This document shows positions 10,301-20,462 of a stretch of DNA of 64,000 bases, one piece after another. The stretch comes from Limnomonas spitsbergensis (taxonomy: Eukaryota; Chlorophyta; Chlorophyceae; Chlamydomonadales): positions 372,001 through 436,000 of the forward strand of contig JAYJMM010000017.1 of NCBI GenBank assembly GCA_037349105.1, read 5' to 3'. The notes beneath the pieces are model-generated. The model was given only the letters and a program-made list of their open reading frames with translations. It was not told the DNA's origin and did not search any database. The stretch's first letter is position 1, and each line of letters begins with the position of its first letter. The position numbers and the translations under genes were made by a program.

Positions 10301-13300
10301 ACCTCTTAGCCGGTGCAGGGTTCAACCCTGAGTCACGAGGGTGTGAGCGATGACTGACGAGCTCCGGCTGATAGAAGAAAAGCATGCTCAGGGCCTGCCA
10401 GGCATGTAGGGGAATTCAGGGTAAACAGACAGGCAGCATGTTCAGGACCAGAGATGTGAGTGATGACTGATGAGACCTTGCAGACTCTTTCGCATGCTCC
10501 CCAGAGATGGGAGTGATGAGACCTTAGAGCTCTTTCAGATCCGATCTTGCGGAAGATCATACATTTCGGTTCAGATATTTTGGACGCCTTCGGATTCTCA
10601 GCACTCTACAGAAGTGAGCCGCGAGACTTCTCGGAATCTTTCAGATTGTTTAGCTGAGATGGGAGTCGCTAAGAGAACTAGATACTATTCTCATGTGCTA
10701 CCCTTCGCTCCGCCCCCCCGCCCCCCCCCCGCTCCTTTTACACTGCTGACAGGTTATAGTTATAAGCCTCCCTGCACTTTTTCTTGATAGGCCTGCGTCC
10801 CCGTTGCAAATTTGAAATGCATGTCTAAGCATCGCCACAGGAACTTGGACCATTCCCAGGATTACCAACATTGTTCATGATCCCCACTGTATCCTGATCC
10901 TGATTCTAATACTGAACCTGAACCTGAACCTGAGATTGAAGTTCAGACTGAGGCTGAGAACTTGAACACATACATTATGGAGTGCAGGATCATCTCCATC
11001 AGACAGTTTCATGTCACGTGTCTTTTTTTCTGGCTTGTCTGCATACCATGTCGTGCACCATCCTCTGCAGAGCCGTTACATCTGCTGTAACAGGACTGTA
11101 CCGCAGGGGTACATATGTTTGGAGATGGACTCTCCTGACTACATATGATCCGTGCATTCCTTACTCGATAGGGATTGTCTCGTGACGAGTCCATCTTGTG
11201 ACGAGCCCACCCTGTCACATCTGCCTCACATCTCATGCTGTGGATTGTACGCCCAGCCTGCGCATGCGTGAGGAGCTGATCCACATTGTGCCGCACTGCC
11301 GTGTTTTATAACCTCCTCATATCATGCCATGCTGCTTCTGGCACACCGCCCAAGTACCCTGACTCTTCCTTTGTCTTTCTTTTCCAGCCTTTTGTCTGTC
11401 CCTTCACTTAAATTCCAACTTTTCCTCATTTCCCCCCTGCCCCCTTGTGTTTGTTTCGTTCTTTCCCTGCAACCCTTTAGATAGGCACCCACGCGGCCGA
11501 GCCTTTTGAGCAGGGCCCAGAGGTGTAACGTCATTGATCCTAACTCTCTGGAGCCATTGCCTCCGCCTACATCCCGGCTCTAGACTATTCCGCGTCATCC
11601 CCCTTCTTTCTAACCACTTCAAATCATGTGATGCAGTTAACGTTGCAGCGCATATCTACTCTTGATTTTGCTGTGCTGCTGCACCCACCTCCCATCTGGT
11701 TCCGGAATGTTTAATATTGTCTGATTAGCTTGTATCTTTCCATGGCATGCAGCATCTGTCGTAGTAGCACCTATTCACCTGGACTCCGCAAACCCACTGT
11801 ATCCGTGTGTCCACGTCCTATCCGGGTTCTCACCTGTTCAATCATTCAATGTCATCTGATTACTTTGTATGTGGTCATGGCGTGCAGCATCTGTCGTAGC
11901 AGCGCCCATCCACCTGGACACTGCCGAGCCGTCGCATCCGCCCGCTGTCCGGGCTCTCGACTGGACGCCCAGCCGACGTGTGCTTGAGGATCTGATTGTG
12001 AAGGAGAAATCCGGGGTCGGGTGCTCAGGCATCAAGGAAAAGGTGGGCAATGAGCTGCACTCAGGGAGGGGCCCCATATCTAGACACCAGCCAGATAGCT
12101 TTGTACTGTCCAAATAGGGTATGGATGTTGTCTGGACATCAGATAGGCTAGATAGCTGATCGTGAAGGGGAAATTCAGGTTGGGAGCTCGGGCGTCAAGG
12201 AACAGGTGGGGCAATGAGCTGGCTGTGAAGAAGAAATCCGGGGGACGGGAGTTAAGACGCCAGGGAGGAAGTGGGCGGCTTTCAGAGCGGGAGGATCCTC
12301 CTGCCCATACGGTTACGGCGCGATGAGGCTTTGGCCTAGGCTGCGCTGTTTCCTAAACTCTCACGCCTCCCACGGGGCGTAGCTTTCATTCTTACTTTCC
12401 TCCTGCACATGGCCTTGTGGTAGCCGGGGTGGGGAGGTCAGACGTCCAGGATCAGGTGGGCCGCTTAAAAAACAAAAAACTGTGGGAGGCTTGAGAGAGA
12501 GAAGGAAACAGCGCATCCTGGGCCGAAGCCACATCCGCGCCGTTAACCATTTTGACGTCCAGGAGCAGGTGGGCCTCTTATAGAGCTCTGGGGGCTCCAT
12601 CTCGCTGACTGGTGGAAGCCTGGAAGTGAAACACGCATCGACAGCGTCGGTCGCTCATACCGGAACCAGACCCTGGGACTCTGCCGGGGTGTTGCTGCTT
12701 GCTGCATCAATGCATCTACCCAGTAGCCCCAAGGGCTGTGGCTGAACTGCATCAAGAGCGTTACTCTCTGCTTCTTCCGTCTCGACACGGTTGTTCTATT
12801 AACAAAGCATTCACCGCCTTGCCATTGCACCGCCTGTTCTATTCACGAAGCGTGCATGGATGAACACGCATGGATGTACACGCATGGCGACACATGCATG
12901 GCAACACATGCATGGCAACACGTGCATGGCAACACGTGCATGGCGACACTTGCATGGTGACACATGCATGGCGACACATGCATGGCGGCACATGCATGGC
13001 GACACATGCATGGCGACACATGCATGGCGGCACATGCATGGCGAAACGTACATGATGGAAGTCAACATATGTGTGATTGAGCGCACTCAGCCATACCCAC
13101 ATGGATGCTCTCAGCATTGCTCGAGGTAGCTGCGCCCCTTCCGCTTCCGCCCAGACTCCCCGGATGTGGACCGGCCACCCAGACGCAAATCAAGGAAGCA
13201 CGATACGGCTCGATATAATACGATACAAGACAGGTTTAGCCGCATTGTACCACCATGGTAGCACGATACGGCTTGATACGACATTAAACTGACTGGTTTA

Positions 13301-16300
13301 GCCAGATGGTGCCACTATGACGCAAATCGAGTGATTCTGCTGTTTGGTGACTCGGCGTCTTGTTTCTGTCTCTTGCTCCTCAGGGCAGCCCCGCGGGGTC
13401 AATGGCAAACCAGGAGCTGAACCTCCGGAACCGGCTGGATCGTCTGAACCTCGACATGGTGATCATGTCAGGGGATGGTAACTGCCAGGTGGGAATTATT
13501 CGTGTCTTAAAATACAACACCGATTTTAATTAGATTAAACCAGCACGCTTCAAAAGGCAGAATCTTGTGGGAAAGGATACCGTAACTGACAGGTCAGGGG
13601 AGGGAGGGGGAATCTACATACCCTGCTCCTTACCATAGGTGGAGTGCTTATTTTTACCTATAATACCTTAAATATAATTGTTACATTGATGGTATACTTT
13701 TGATGCTATAGCATTAGACTTCTGGTATTTAGCTTCAGGGAGTCCCCCAAAGAGGGCCCTCCAGCTAGGTTAAAGGCAACCCTCTGGTTCTGAGTACTGC
13801 CCCCCTGTGTCTGCCACACCAAGGGAGATCCTGCTGGTCACCTAGAACCGTCATCCGATTGGAATATCAGCAACGTATCATTCCTGGCATCCTGGTATAA
13901 AAGTGGCACCTGTTTAGGGTTCGGTGTTTAGGAACTTATCATTCCCGGTATCCTGGTTTAAAAGTGGTACTGGTTTGCTCATGAGTTCTTCCCCATACGT
14001 CTTTTTACTTCTGCAGATAGCCTGCCTCAGCCTGCTCACTCTTGTTTGGTATGCTCACTTTTATGTGGCCTGCTCACTCTTGTGTGTATGCTCGCGCCTC
14101 GGGTGACTGCCCACATCTGACTGCATGCCAGCTGCTGCCTGCAGTTCCGAGCGCTGTCTAATGAACTGTTTGGGACCCAGGAGTATCACACACTGGTCAG
14201 GAAGCAGGTCATGCAGTACATAGAGTGAGTGGTCATACCCTAAAGCACCGGGTTTGGGGATGCATGGCGCATGCAATGCGGGTGCATGGCACATGCAAAC
14301 GGACACCCAGACACGTATGCACACGAGCACATGCGCTCATGCAGTTACGCATCCATGAACTCGTACAATTATGCACTCGTGCACTTAAATACTTATGAAC
14401 CAATGAAACCATGCACCTTCACATTCATGCACTCATGCACCCTCGCGTGTATGCACTCATGCTACCACGAACCCATATACTCATGCATCCATTCATCCGT
14501 GCACTCATGCACCCATGCACCTGTGCATGCATGCACCCATGAACCCATGCACTCCTGAATCCATGCATCCATGCACCCATGCATCCATGCACCTGCGCAT
14601 GCATGCACCCATGAACCCATGCACTCCTGCATCCATACATCCATGCACTCCTGCATCCATACATCCATGCACCCATGCACCTGCGCATGCATGCACCCAT
14701 GAACCCATGCACTCCTGCATCCATACATCCATGCACCCATGCACCCATGCACCTGCGCATGCATGCACCCATGAACCCATGCACTCCTGCATCCATACAT
14801 CCATGCACCCATGCACCCATGCACCTGCGCATGCATGCACCCATGGACCCATGCACTCTTGCATCCATACATCCATGCACCCATGCACCCATGAACCCAT
14901 GCACTCTTGCATCCATACATCCATGCACCCATGCACCCATGCACCTGCGCATGCATGCACCCATGAACCCATGCACTCTTGCATCCATACATCCATGCAC
15001 GCATGCACTCATGCACCCATACATTCATTCACCAGTGCACTCAAGCAAGCATTCACTCATGCACACATGCATCATGCGGGGACAAGGGTGAAAACATTCC
15101 AACGTCTTTTTTTGGCCTGCAGACATGGCAGTGACGAATTCATACATTTTCTTGGTGAATGCAGGGATAAGAGTGACCAATTCATACCTTTCCTTGGCGA
15201 AGACTTCAACTCATATGTGAAGGTGAGGAATCCCTTCATGTCCTGGCAACTCGGGTGGGTATAACTGTTAACCGTAGACTTGTTTTGCCTTCGGGAAGGG
15301 AAATAAATATGTTTTTGCTAAAGCGTGCTTCACTGAAGAGTTTTTGAAGTCATAAGAGTGGCATTTTCCGTCGAAGGAAGGCGCAACGGCAAAGCAACAT
15401 TAATTTCTCGCGGAGGCAAGGGACGTCTACGGTAGTTGTGTGCGCCCCAGACCACCCTCGGGGGCCTTCTGGGCGGCCACCTCAGGGCCCAAGCCTTGAC
15501 CGGCCTACAGCTGGTGGCGCAAGCAGCTGGGGCAATGAGCTCACCCTAAGGGTTGAGGGCTTGCCGATTTGGGGTAAAAACTTGCCCCCGGACCTTTAAC
15601 CCTCCCCCTTTCTCTTTGTTGCTATCAGGCTATGTCTCAGGGTGGCACGTGGGGCGATGAGCTCACCTTCCGGGTTCAGGGTTTGGGGTGTAACCCTGCC
15701 CAAACCCTAAAACCTCCCCCCCCTCCCCCCCGTTCGTGCTATCAGGCTATGTCTCAGGGTGGCACGTGGGGCGATGAGCTCACCTTCCAGGTTGAGGGTT
15801 TGGGGTGTAACCCTGCCCAAACCCTAAAACCTCCCCCTCCCCCCCGTTCGAGCTTTCAGGCTATGTCTCAGGGTGGCACGTGGGGCGATGAGCTCACCTT
15901 CCAGGTTGAGGGTTTGGGGTGTAACCCTGCCCAAACCCTAAAACCTCCCCCTCCCCCCCGTTCGAGCTTTCAGGCTATGTCTCAGGGTGGCACGTGGGGC
16001 GATGAGCTCACTTTGAGAGCGGCCTGTGACTCCTACGGGGCCGTTGTGCGCTGTGTCACGAGTGAGGCTGAAAACTGGTGAGTCAGACCGGCCGAGATGG
16101 TGTGTACCTTGTATTCATTAAGCAGCAGACTACCTTTGGGTCAGCTCTGGATCATCATCGGGGGCCACCAGGCAGCATAGGACTCATGTGTGGCCATCGC
16201 CTGCTGTGTCACCAGTGAAGCTTAGTACTGGAGATGCTGCTGGTCAGCCTCTGCCTCTCCAATCAGTGTCAGTCTATTTAAGTTTACACCAGACCAGCTT

Positions 16301-18524
16301 AGCGGGCGCTGCCGGGCAGGGCCATGGTGGGGGATTTGGGGACATGGACCTGATTGAACAGGGCACGCAGCACTCTGCCCTGCTGGTCAGCCTCTGCCTC
16401 TCCAATCAGTGTCTATCTAAGTTAACACCGGACCAGCTTGAGGGGCGCTGCCAGGCAGGACCACGGTGGGGCCAATCCGCGGATGGGGACCAAACATTGA
16501 CCTGATGCTGCACCAAGCCCCACTGGCCTACGGCAGGAGACATGTAGCTGAGTTGCTGAGTAGCTGTGATATGAAGCTGAGTAGCTGAGTAGCTGAGACA
16601 TGTAGCTGTGACATGTAGCTGAGGAGCTGAGTAGCCCTGCTGGCCTATGGCAGCAGAGATGTAGCCGAGTAGCTGAAGTTTATGCATCCACCCATCAGCC
16701 TTTCTTGAAAGAGCCAAGCATTACAAAACCGTGATCTAGGTGAAACAGGCCAGGCTGACAAAAAGCCAATCCTGCTTCCAAACGCCACTTCCACGCACTC
16801 GGCTTGCCCACCTCTTGTCTCTGTGGTTATGAGGCCCTGCAAGGCCCTTATGCATACGGCTTGCCCACTGTCTGTCTGCATATATATCGGTTATGAGACC
16901 TTGCAAGGCCCCAATATGCACACTGCTCGCTTGCTGTCTGTTTGCTGGTATATCAATTATGACTCATGAGCCCCTGCAAGGCCCTTAGTATGCCCACGGC
17001 TTTCCCGCCTCTTGTCCCTGCAGTCATGAACCTAATATTCACCCTGCTTGCTTGCAGTCTGCCTGCAGGTATATCAATAACGACTTATGAGCCCTTGCAT
17101 GTCCCCAATACGCACCCTGCTTGCTCGCTGTACCTGTCTTCAGGTATATCAGTTATGAGCCCTTGCACCGCCGCCTAGACCGCGAGCTCTTTCTGGCCTA
17201 CATCTCTCCCATCCACTACAACGCACTGCGGTCAGTGCCTCTGGGAGGGAGGGAGGGAGGGAGGGAGAGGGAAGGGGAGGGAGGGAGGGAGGGAGGGAGA
17301 GGGAGGGGGAGGGAGAGAGGGAGGGAGAGGGGGGAGAGGGAGGGAGGGGAGGGAGGGGAGGGAGGGAGGGGGGAGAGGGAGGGAGGGAGAGGGAGAGGGA
17401 GGGAGAGAGAGAGGGAGAGGGAGGGAGAGAGAGGAAGAGGAAGAAGGAGGGAGGAAGAGAGAGAGGGGAGAGGGGAGGGAGAGAGGGGAGGGAGAGGGAG
17501 GGAGAGAGAGGAAGAGGAAGAAGGAGGGAGGAAGAGAGAGAGGGGAGAGGGGAGGGAGAGAGGGGAGGGAGAGAGGGGAGGGAGAGAGGGGAGGAGGAAG
17601 AGGAAGAAGGATATAGAGGAAGGGGGCGAGGGAGGGAGAGAGAGAAAGAGGAAGAAGGATATAGAGGAAGGGAGGGAGGGAGGGGCCAACATCTCAGTAT
17701 CGCTCCCATACACTGCAACGCATTGCGGCCGGCACCTCTGTGAGGGAGGGAAGCGGGGAGGAGATGGGAAATATGGGAAGGGAGAGACAGGTGATGAGGA
17801 ATTGAGAGGGAGGGAGAGAGAGGAAGGGAGAGGTAGGGAATTGAGGTAAGAGAGGGAGGGAGAGAGGATGATGAATTGAGAGAGCGGGAGGGAATGGGGG
17901 AGGTAGGGACTAGGCTGGCAGCGTCAGTGCACAGGAATGGTATTACTCAAGTGGTTCATCATGTACTGGTACTGGTATTCATAGTGTGTTTATTGTGCAT
18001 TGTTTCCAAATGCCAGTAGACTGTTTCTGCCTTCGGCCGCATCTGAAGCCTAAACGCTGAACCCTTACCCCCTAAACGATGAACACTTACCCCCTAAACC
18101 ATGAACACTTACCCCTAAACGCTGAACCCTTACCCCCTAAACGATGAATACTTACCCCTAAACGATGAACTCTTACCCCCTAAACGATGAACACTTACCC
18201 CTAAACGATGAACCCTTACCCCCTAAACGATGAACCCTTACCCCCTAGACGCTGAACCCTTACCCCCTAAATCTAGACTCTTGACCCTTACCCCTGTACC
18301 CTTACCCACCACCTTTGACCCGACCTCGCAGCCGGAGAGGTTCCCTGCGCGTGATAGCGCGGAGGCTCACGCCGGACCTCCTGTCAGGACTGGGCGGGGA
18401 TTCCGCCGCGGCAACCAACCCGCCCAGTCCCATTAATGGGACCCCGTCGCCTCCAGGCCCCAAGGTCACGTATGGACAGGCTGCTCGACCCAGCCACCTC
18501 CCCCCACTGGCCGGCCATAATTGA
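7392..18524 (+). CDS. OTU-family cysteine deubiquitinase (nine exons, 556 aa)
   Basis: OTU proteases remove ubiquitin from proteins. Exons: 7392-7538, 7853-8594, 11888-12042, 13384-13488, 14145-14224, 15165-15222, 15974-16077, 17144-17230 and 18332-18524. All introns are GT-AG and every phase fits, ending at a TGA. Residues 50-296 are a linker with an Ala-rich helix and a long SPQQQ-rich tract. The OTU domain spans about 360-493: GDGNCQFRALSNELFGT with Asp379 and catalytic Cys382, the FLGEDFNSYVK segment, the TWGDELTLRAACDSYG segment, and IHYNAL with catalytic His488. This arrangement resembles plant and fungal OTU enzymes with a C-terminal OTU fold. An Arg/Pro/Ser-rich tail of about 60 residues follows. 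The first three exons are inferred from open frames and phase continuity; the OTU exons are secure. Exon 6 has an alternative in-frame acceptor 42 nt upstream. Confidence 0.88.
7605..7797. repeat. 24-bp tandem array in OTU intron 1
   Basis: About eight units of gctcatgcacatgcacttgc type with period 24. It is open on both strands because 24 is a multiple of three, but it is flanked by the exon 1 donor GTGAGA and the exon 2 acceptor and is best read as intron. Confidence 0.85.
8595..9030 (+). repeat. Degenerate copies of the donor edge of OTU exon 2
   Basis: Exon 2 ends cccagagat followed by GTGAGT. Downstream, agat-GTGAG-tgatgag recurs about six times with diverged spacers, each followed by a pyrimidine-poor g.tacag or gtgcag and gattc. 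These units lead directly into the homogeneous 54-bp satellite. Confidence 0.85.
9031..10347. repeat. 54-bp satellite with 324-bp higher-order period (about 24 copies)
   Basis: Units are nearly identical at 54 bp. A two-base variant (agcatg instead of agccgg) marks positions 9231, 9555 and 9879, exactly 324 bp (six units) apart, which shows block-wise homogenisation. Each unit contains GTGTGAGC, a donor-like site, and ttagccggtgcag|g, an acceptor-like site. It descends from the exon 2 donor edge of the OTU gene. The minus strand is open for 520 codons purely because 54 is a multiple of three. Confidence 0.97.
11484..11538 (+). repeat. Dispersed repeat family A end
   Basis: Family A is recognised by cacgcggccgagcc.tttt, gagcagggcccagaggtg and taacgtcattga, often preceded by tgggcgccca. 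Other copies: 18949-19012 (minus), 19310-19368 (plus), 32276-32345 (minus), 36630-36690 (minus), 38176-38232 (minus), 40452-40532 (plus), and partial ones at 33970, 38338 and 41078. It looks like the conserved end of a non-autonomous transposon. Confidence 0.85.
11707..11830 (+). repeat. Upstream copy of the acceptor edge of OTU exon 3
   Basis: The sequence catggcatgcag|catctgtcgtag matches the true acceptor at 11888 with an offset of 135 bp. The copy extends about 75 nt into former exon sequence and contains an in-frame stop. Confidence 0.9.
12150..12590 (+). repeat. Four degenerate copies of the donor edge of OTU exon 3
   Basis: The true exon ends atcaaggaaaag|GTGGGC at 12042. Similar edges recur with GTGGG at about 12206, 12271, 12456 and 12569, each preceded by cgtc.agga-type sequence. 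A family G segment (gtttcctaaact, cacgcctcc and ggggcgtag) is embedded at about 12315-12410. Confidence 0.75.
12860..13045. repeat. 14-bp CATG-rich tandem array
   Basis: About 13 units of ggcgacacatgcat with period 14, in OTU intron 3. Frames are open on both strands because of the repeat, not because of coding. Confidence 0.9.
13198..13312 (+). repeat. Two copies of a 60-bp repeat before OTU exon 4
   Basis: agcacgatacggct.gata recurs at 13198 and 13259, and each copy is followed by ggtttagcc and a gtaccac or gtgccac triplet. It is intronic and resembles the tacggtac-rich MITE sequences seen at 36327-36512. Confidence 0.7.
14262..15075. repeat. CATG/ATGCACCC repeat array in OTU intron 5
   Basis: Irregular units of catgcaccc, catgcactc and catccatacatcc are arranged in larger blocks of about 80 bp (gcgcatgcatgcacccatgaa recurs). 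Frames are open in several registers on both strands; all are repeat artefacts. Confidence 0.93.
15123..15164 (+). repeat. 42-nt in-frame duplicate of the acceptor edge of OTU exon 6
   Basis: Two acceptors lie 42 nt apart: ctgcag before 15123 and atgcag before 15165. The downstream one gives YIEDKSDQFIPFLGEDFNSY, matching the OTU family length. The upstream one adds 14 residues reading HGSDEFIHFLGECR, an evident copy of the same peptide. Both keep the frame, so both isoforms are possible. Confidence 0.85.
15629..15973 (+). repeat. Three upstream copies of the acceptor edge of OTU exon 7
   Basis: AMSQGGTWGDELT is encoded four times, starting at 15629, 15746, 15860 and 15974, each directly after CAG. 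Only the last continues into the canonical LRAACDSYG. Spacings are 117, 114 and 114 bp, multiples of three, so the frame is open from 15632 through the real exon. A fifth weak relic (gatgagctcacc-like) is at about 15532. Confidence 0.95.
16180..16500 (+). repeat. Donor-edge copy of OTU exon 7 and a duplicated intron block
   Basis: 16186-16240 copies the end of exon 7 (cgctgtgtcacgagtgaggct type), but its GTGAGT has become GAGATG. It is followed by two copies, about 140 bp apart, of tggtcagcctctgcctctcc with the following sequence. Confidence 0.8.
16545..16680. repeat. TAGCTG-rich simple repeat
   Basis: Repeats of gtagctgagtagctgagacatgtagctg. The same tagctg motif forms the tail of family B copies and a second tract at 54130-54280, suggesting tail expansion of that family. 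Confidence 0.75.
16795..17110 (+). repeat. About five copies of the acceptor edge of OTU exon 8
   Basis: Before the true exon start at 17144, the edge gtatatcagttatgagccc recurs at about 17069 (with CAG, 75 bp away), 17025, 16948, 16880 and 16824, becoming more degenerate upstream. Several copies keep AG. Confidence 0.85.
17233..17690. repeat. GGGA/GAGA purine tract after OTU exon 8
   Basis: A nearly pure purine strand of ggga and gaga units starts a few bases after the exon 8 donor. The long open frames on both strands are compositional. Confidence 0.95.
17688..17745 (+). repeat. Donor-edge copy of OTU exon 8
   Basis: catctcagtatcgctcccat and cactgcaacgcattgcgg match the end of exon 8 (IS.PIHYNALR), including the bases after the donor (cacctctgtgagggaggg). 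The copy lies about 490 bp downstream, on the far side of the purine tract, as though the tract grew between the two copies. Confidence 0.85.
18045..18290. repeat. 23-bp tandem repeat (ccctaaacgatgaac type)
   Basis: About ten units of taaacgatgaacccttacccc, just upstream of the acceptor of OTU exon 9. It resembles a telomere-like CCCTAAA core with an insertion. Confidence 0.9.
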
Positions 18525-20462
18525 GGCTCGCTGAACTAGGTGCCCCGGGGGGGTTAGGACTTAGGGATTTAGGGTTACATGACGATGCCCCAGGGGGTAG
18601 GGGCTGTGCCAGGTGTCTGCTTTGCTCACCCCTTGAGTTGCTGAGGGGGGCGTGGGAGCTTGGATTAAACACAGGAGTATTTGTGGGCCTGGTTAAAGCA
18701 TCCAAAGCAGTTCCATAGCGGACCGGGTGGCAGAGCAGAGAGGGGGAGCCGCCGGAAGAGGAGTGTTAAGTAAGGGTGGAAGGAAGGGGAGCAGAAAGGG
18801 GAGAAGAGAGGGGAGTGGGATGTGTTGGCGGCCATGCTCATTGGCCTGGACTCGTCCTTGCATAGCATCTCAATGTTTCGGATGTTTTTACTGTCCACTG
18901 TCTGTGGGCAGTTTAGAACGGTGCATACCAGCAGTGCCCAGCGTGTATTAATGACATTACACCTCTGGGCGGCTGGGCCCTGCTCAAAAAGGCTCGGCCG
19001 CGTGGGCGCTCAGCGGACATGTACCGTTCTTAACTGTCCACTGCCAAGAAGGCGCCTGTCTGGATACCGCGGTCCTGGAAAGTGCGCTCAAGGAGTGGTC
19101 CTCGTGAATTTTTGTGATCCGCGTGACACCTGGTATGTAGTTCCGGTCAAAAATAAACTGAATTACCTGAATAAATGTGACTGGCTTGCAACAACAGTAA
19201 ACAACAGTCTGTACTAGTGCCTTTGCTTGTCATTTTCTTCGGATATCTCCGTGGCAGAAAGGGATCATCCCCCGTGATTCATCCTTGTAATTGGATTTTT
19301 TTGTACAGTTGGGCGCCCATGCGGCCGAACCTTCTTGTGCACGGCCCAGATGTGTAACGTCATTGACATACCTTTATAGAGACTGGAAAGCATCATGCCT
19401 CCCTGTCTCACATTCTATGTGGGCGCCCAACTGTCCCGTTGGAAGAAAAGAAACTTCAGGTAAGAGGGAAAGAAGGAGAATAACACCAAGGAGAAAGAAG
19501 TACCCTATCAAGGCATGTATCGTCAGTATCCAGGGTTGACCTGGGCATTGTTACACAGTACGGGAAACGAGCTTAAGGGGTTGTGCGGAGGAAGGGACAG
19601 GAACGGTACCTGACTTGCCGCTGTCCTGGCAGGCCCTGGCCATCAGACGTCCATCAGTGTTCCTTATTTTGGCTGCCAGTCCACTTTCATTAGGCAGTCC
19701 TGTAGCCGCCCAATGTCCCACCAGGACCAAGCCTGGACCAGCCCATGCTTGGTGGCCAAAAGATTTCCGAGGGAGTCTTAAGCGGTAAGATTCATAAAAA
19801 AAGAACAAACAAACCCTTTTTAATTTAAGCCTGGCAGCATGACAGGGCACGAAAGGGGTCTCAGGCCAGAGGCCCGAGTGTGACTGACATACAGCAGAGG
19901 CATGAAAAAAGTAGCACTGACGTCAAAAATGCCATGTCATGGCAAAAATGCCCTGTGCCCCCTCGCATGCAAGCATGCCCCCCAAGGAGGGAAACAGAGA
20001 ATATGAAGAGGGGGAAACGAGGGGAAAAGGAGGGCCCATCAGCTCACCCTCCTACCTCCATACGGGACATGTGGGTCAACCCTGCTACCGGCCTTTTTCA
20101 GTGCTCGATACTGTTTTTAAAAAGACGGCAGGCCAGGTAAACATGAGGGGGCAGAATCCGCGGGCTATGCTCATGTATTGCTCCTTGCAGCATAAACGAA
20201 ATGATGTCCGTTTCAAGCAGCACCGGCGAGATAGTGTTAATTTGGAAACCATACAGCCGAAATAGTGTTAATTACAAACAGTACAAACGAAACCGTGATA
20301 GTTACAAACAGTACAAACAACAGTATCAGTTACAAACAGTACAGACGAAATAAACAGCAGTCTGCCGTCCCAGGTACAGCCAGCTTGGGGTCCGCTTGGT
20401 GAAAGGCAGCAGGCAGTTGCAGCATTGACCGCCACGCCCCTGTGCCGCTTTAATGCTGGCAG
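18525..20462. other. Convergent intergenic region, repeats only
   Basis: The OTU gene and the prenylcysteine oxidase gene end toward each other here. Contents: family A ends at 18949-19012 and 19310-19441 in opposite orientation, about 300 bp apart (possibly the two ends of one element), a family B copy at 19720-19915 interrupted by other sequence, and a tandem repeat of about 30 bp (gttacaaacagtacaaacga type) at 20240-20355. I see no gene. Confidence 0.6.

Noticed and set aside
8823..10385. 520-codon open frame on the minus strand with an 18-residue repeat
   Set aside because: It is only the 54-bp satellite read in a stop-free frame; the satellite lies in an OTU intron and derives from its donor edge.
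14425..15264. Several 140-250-codon frames rich in Cys, His and Met
   Set aside because: All are readings of the catgcaccc array. Only the last part (15123-15222) overlaps a real exon.
17121..17849. Glu/Arg/Gly and Ser/Pro/Leu frames on both strands
   Set aside because: Purine tract artefact; only 17144-17230 is an exon.
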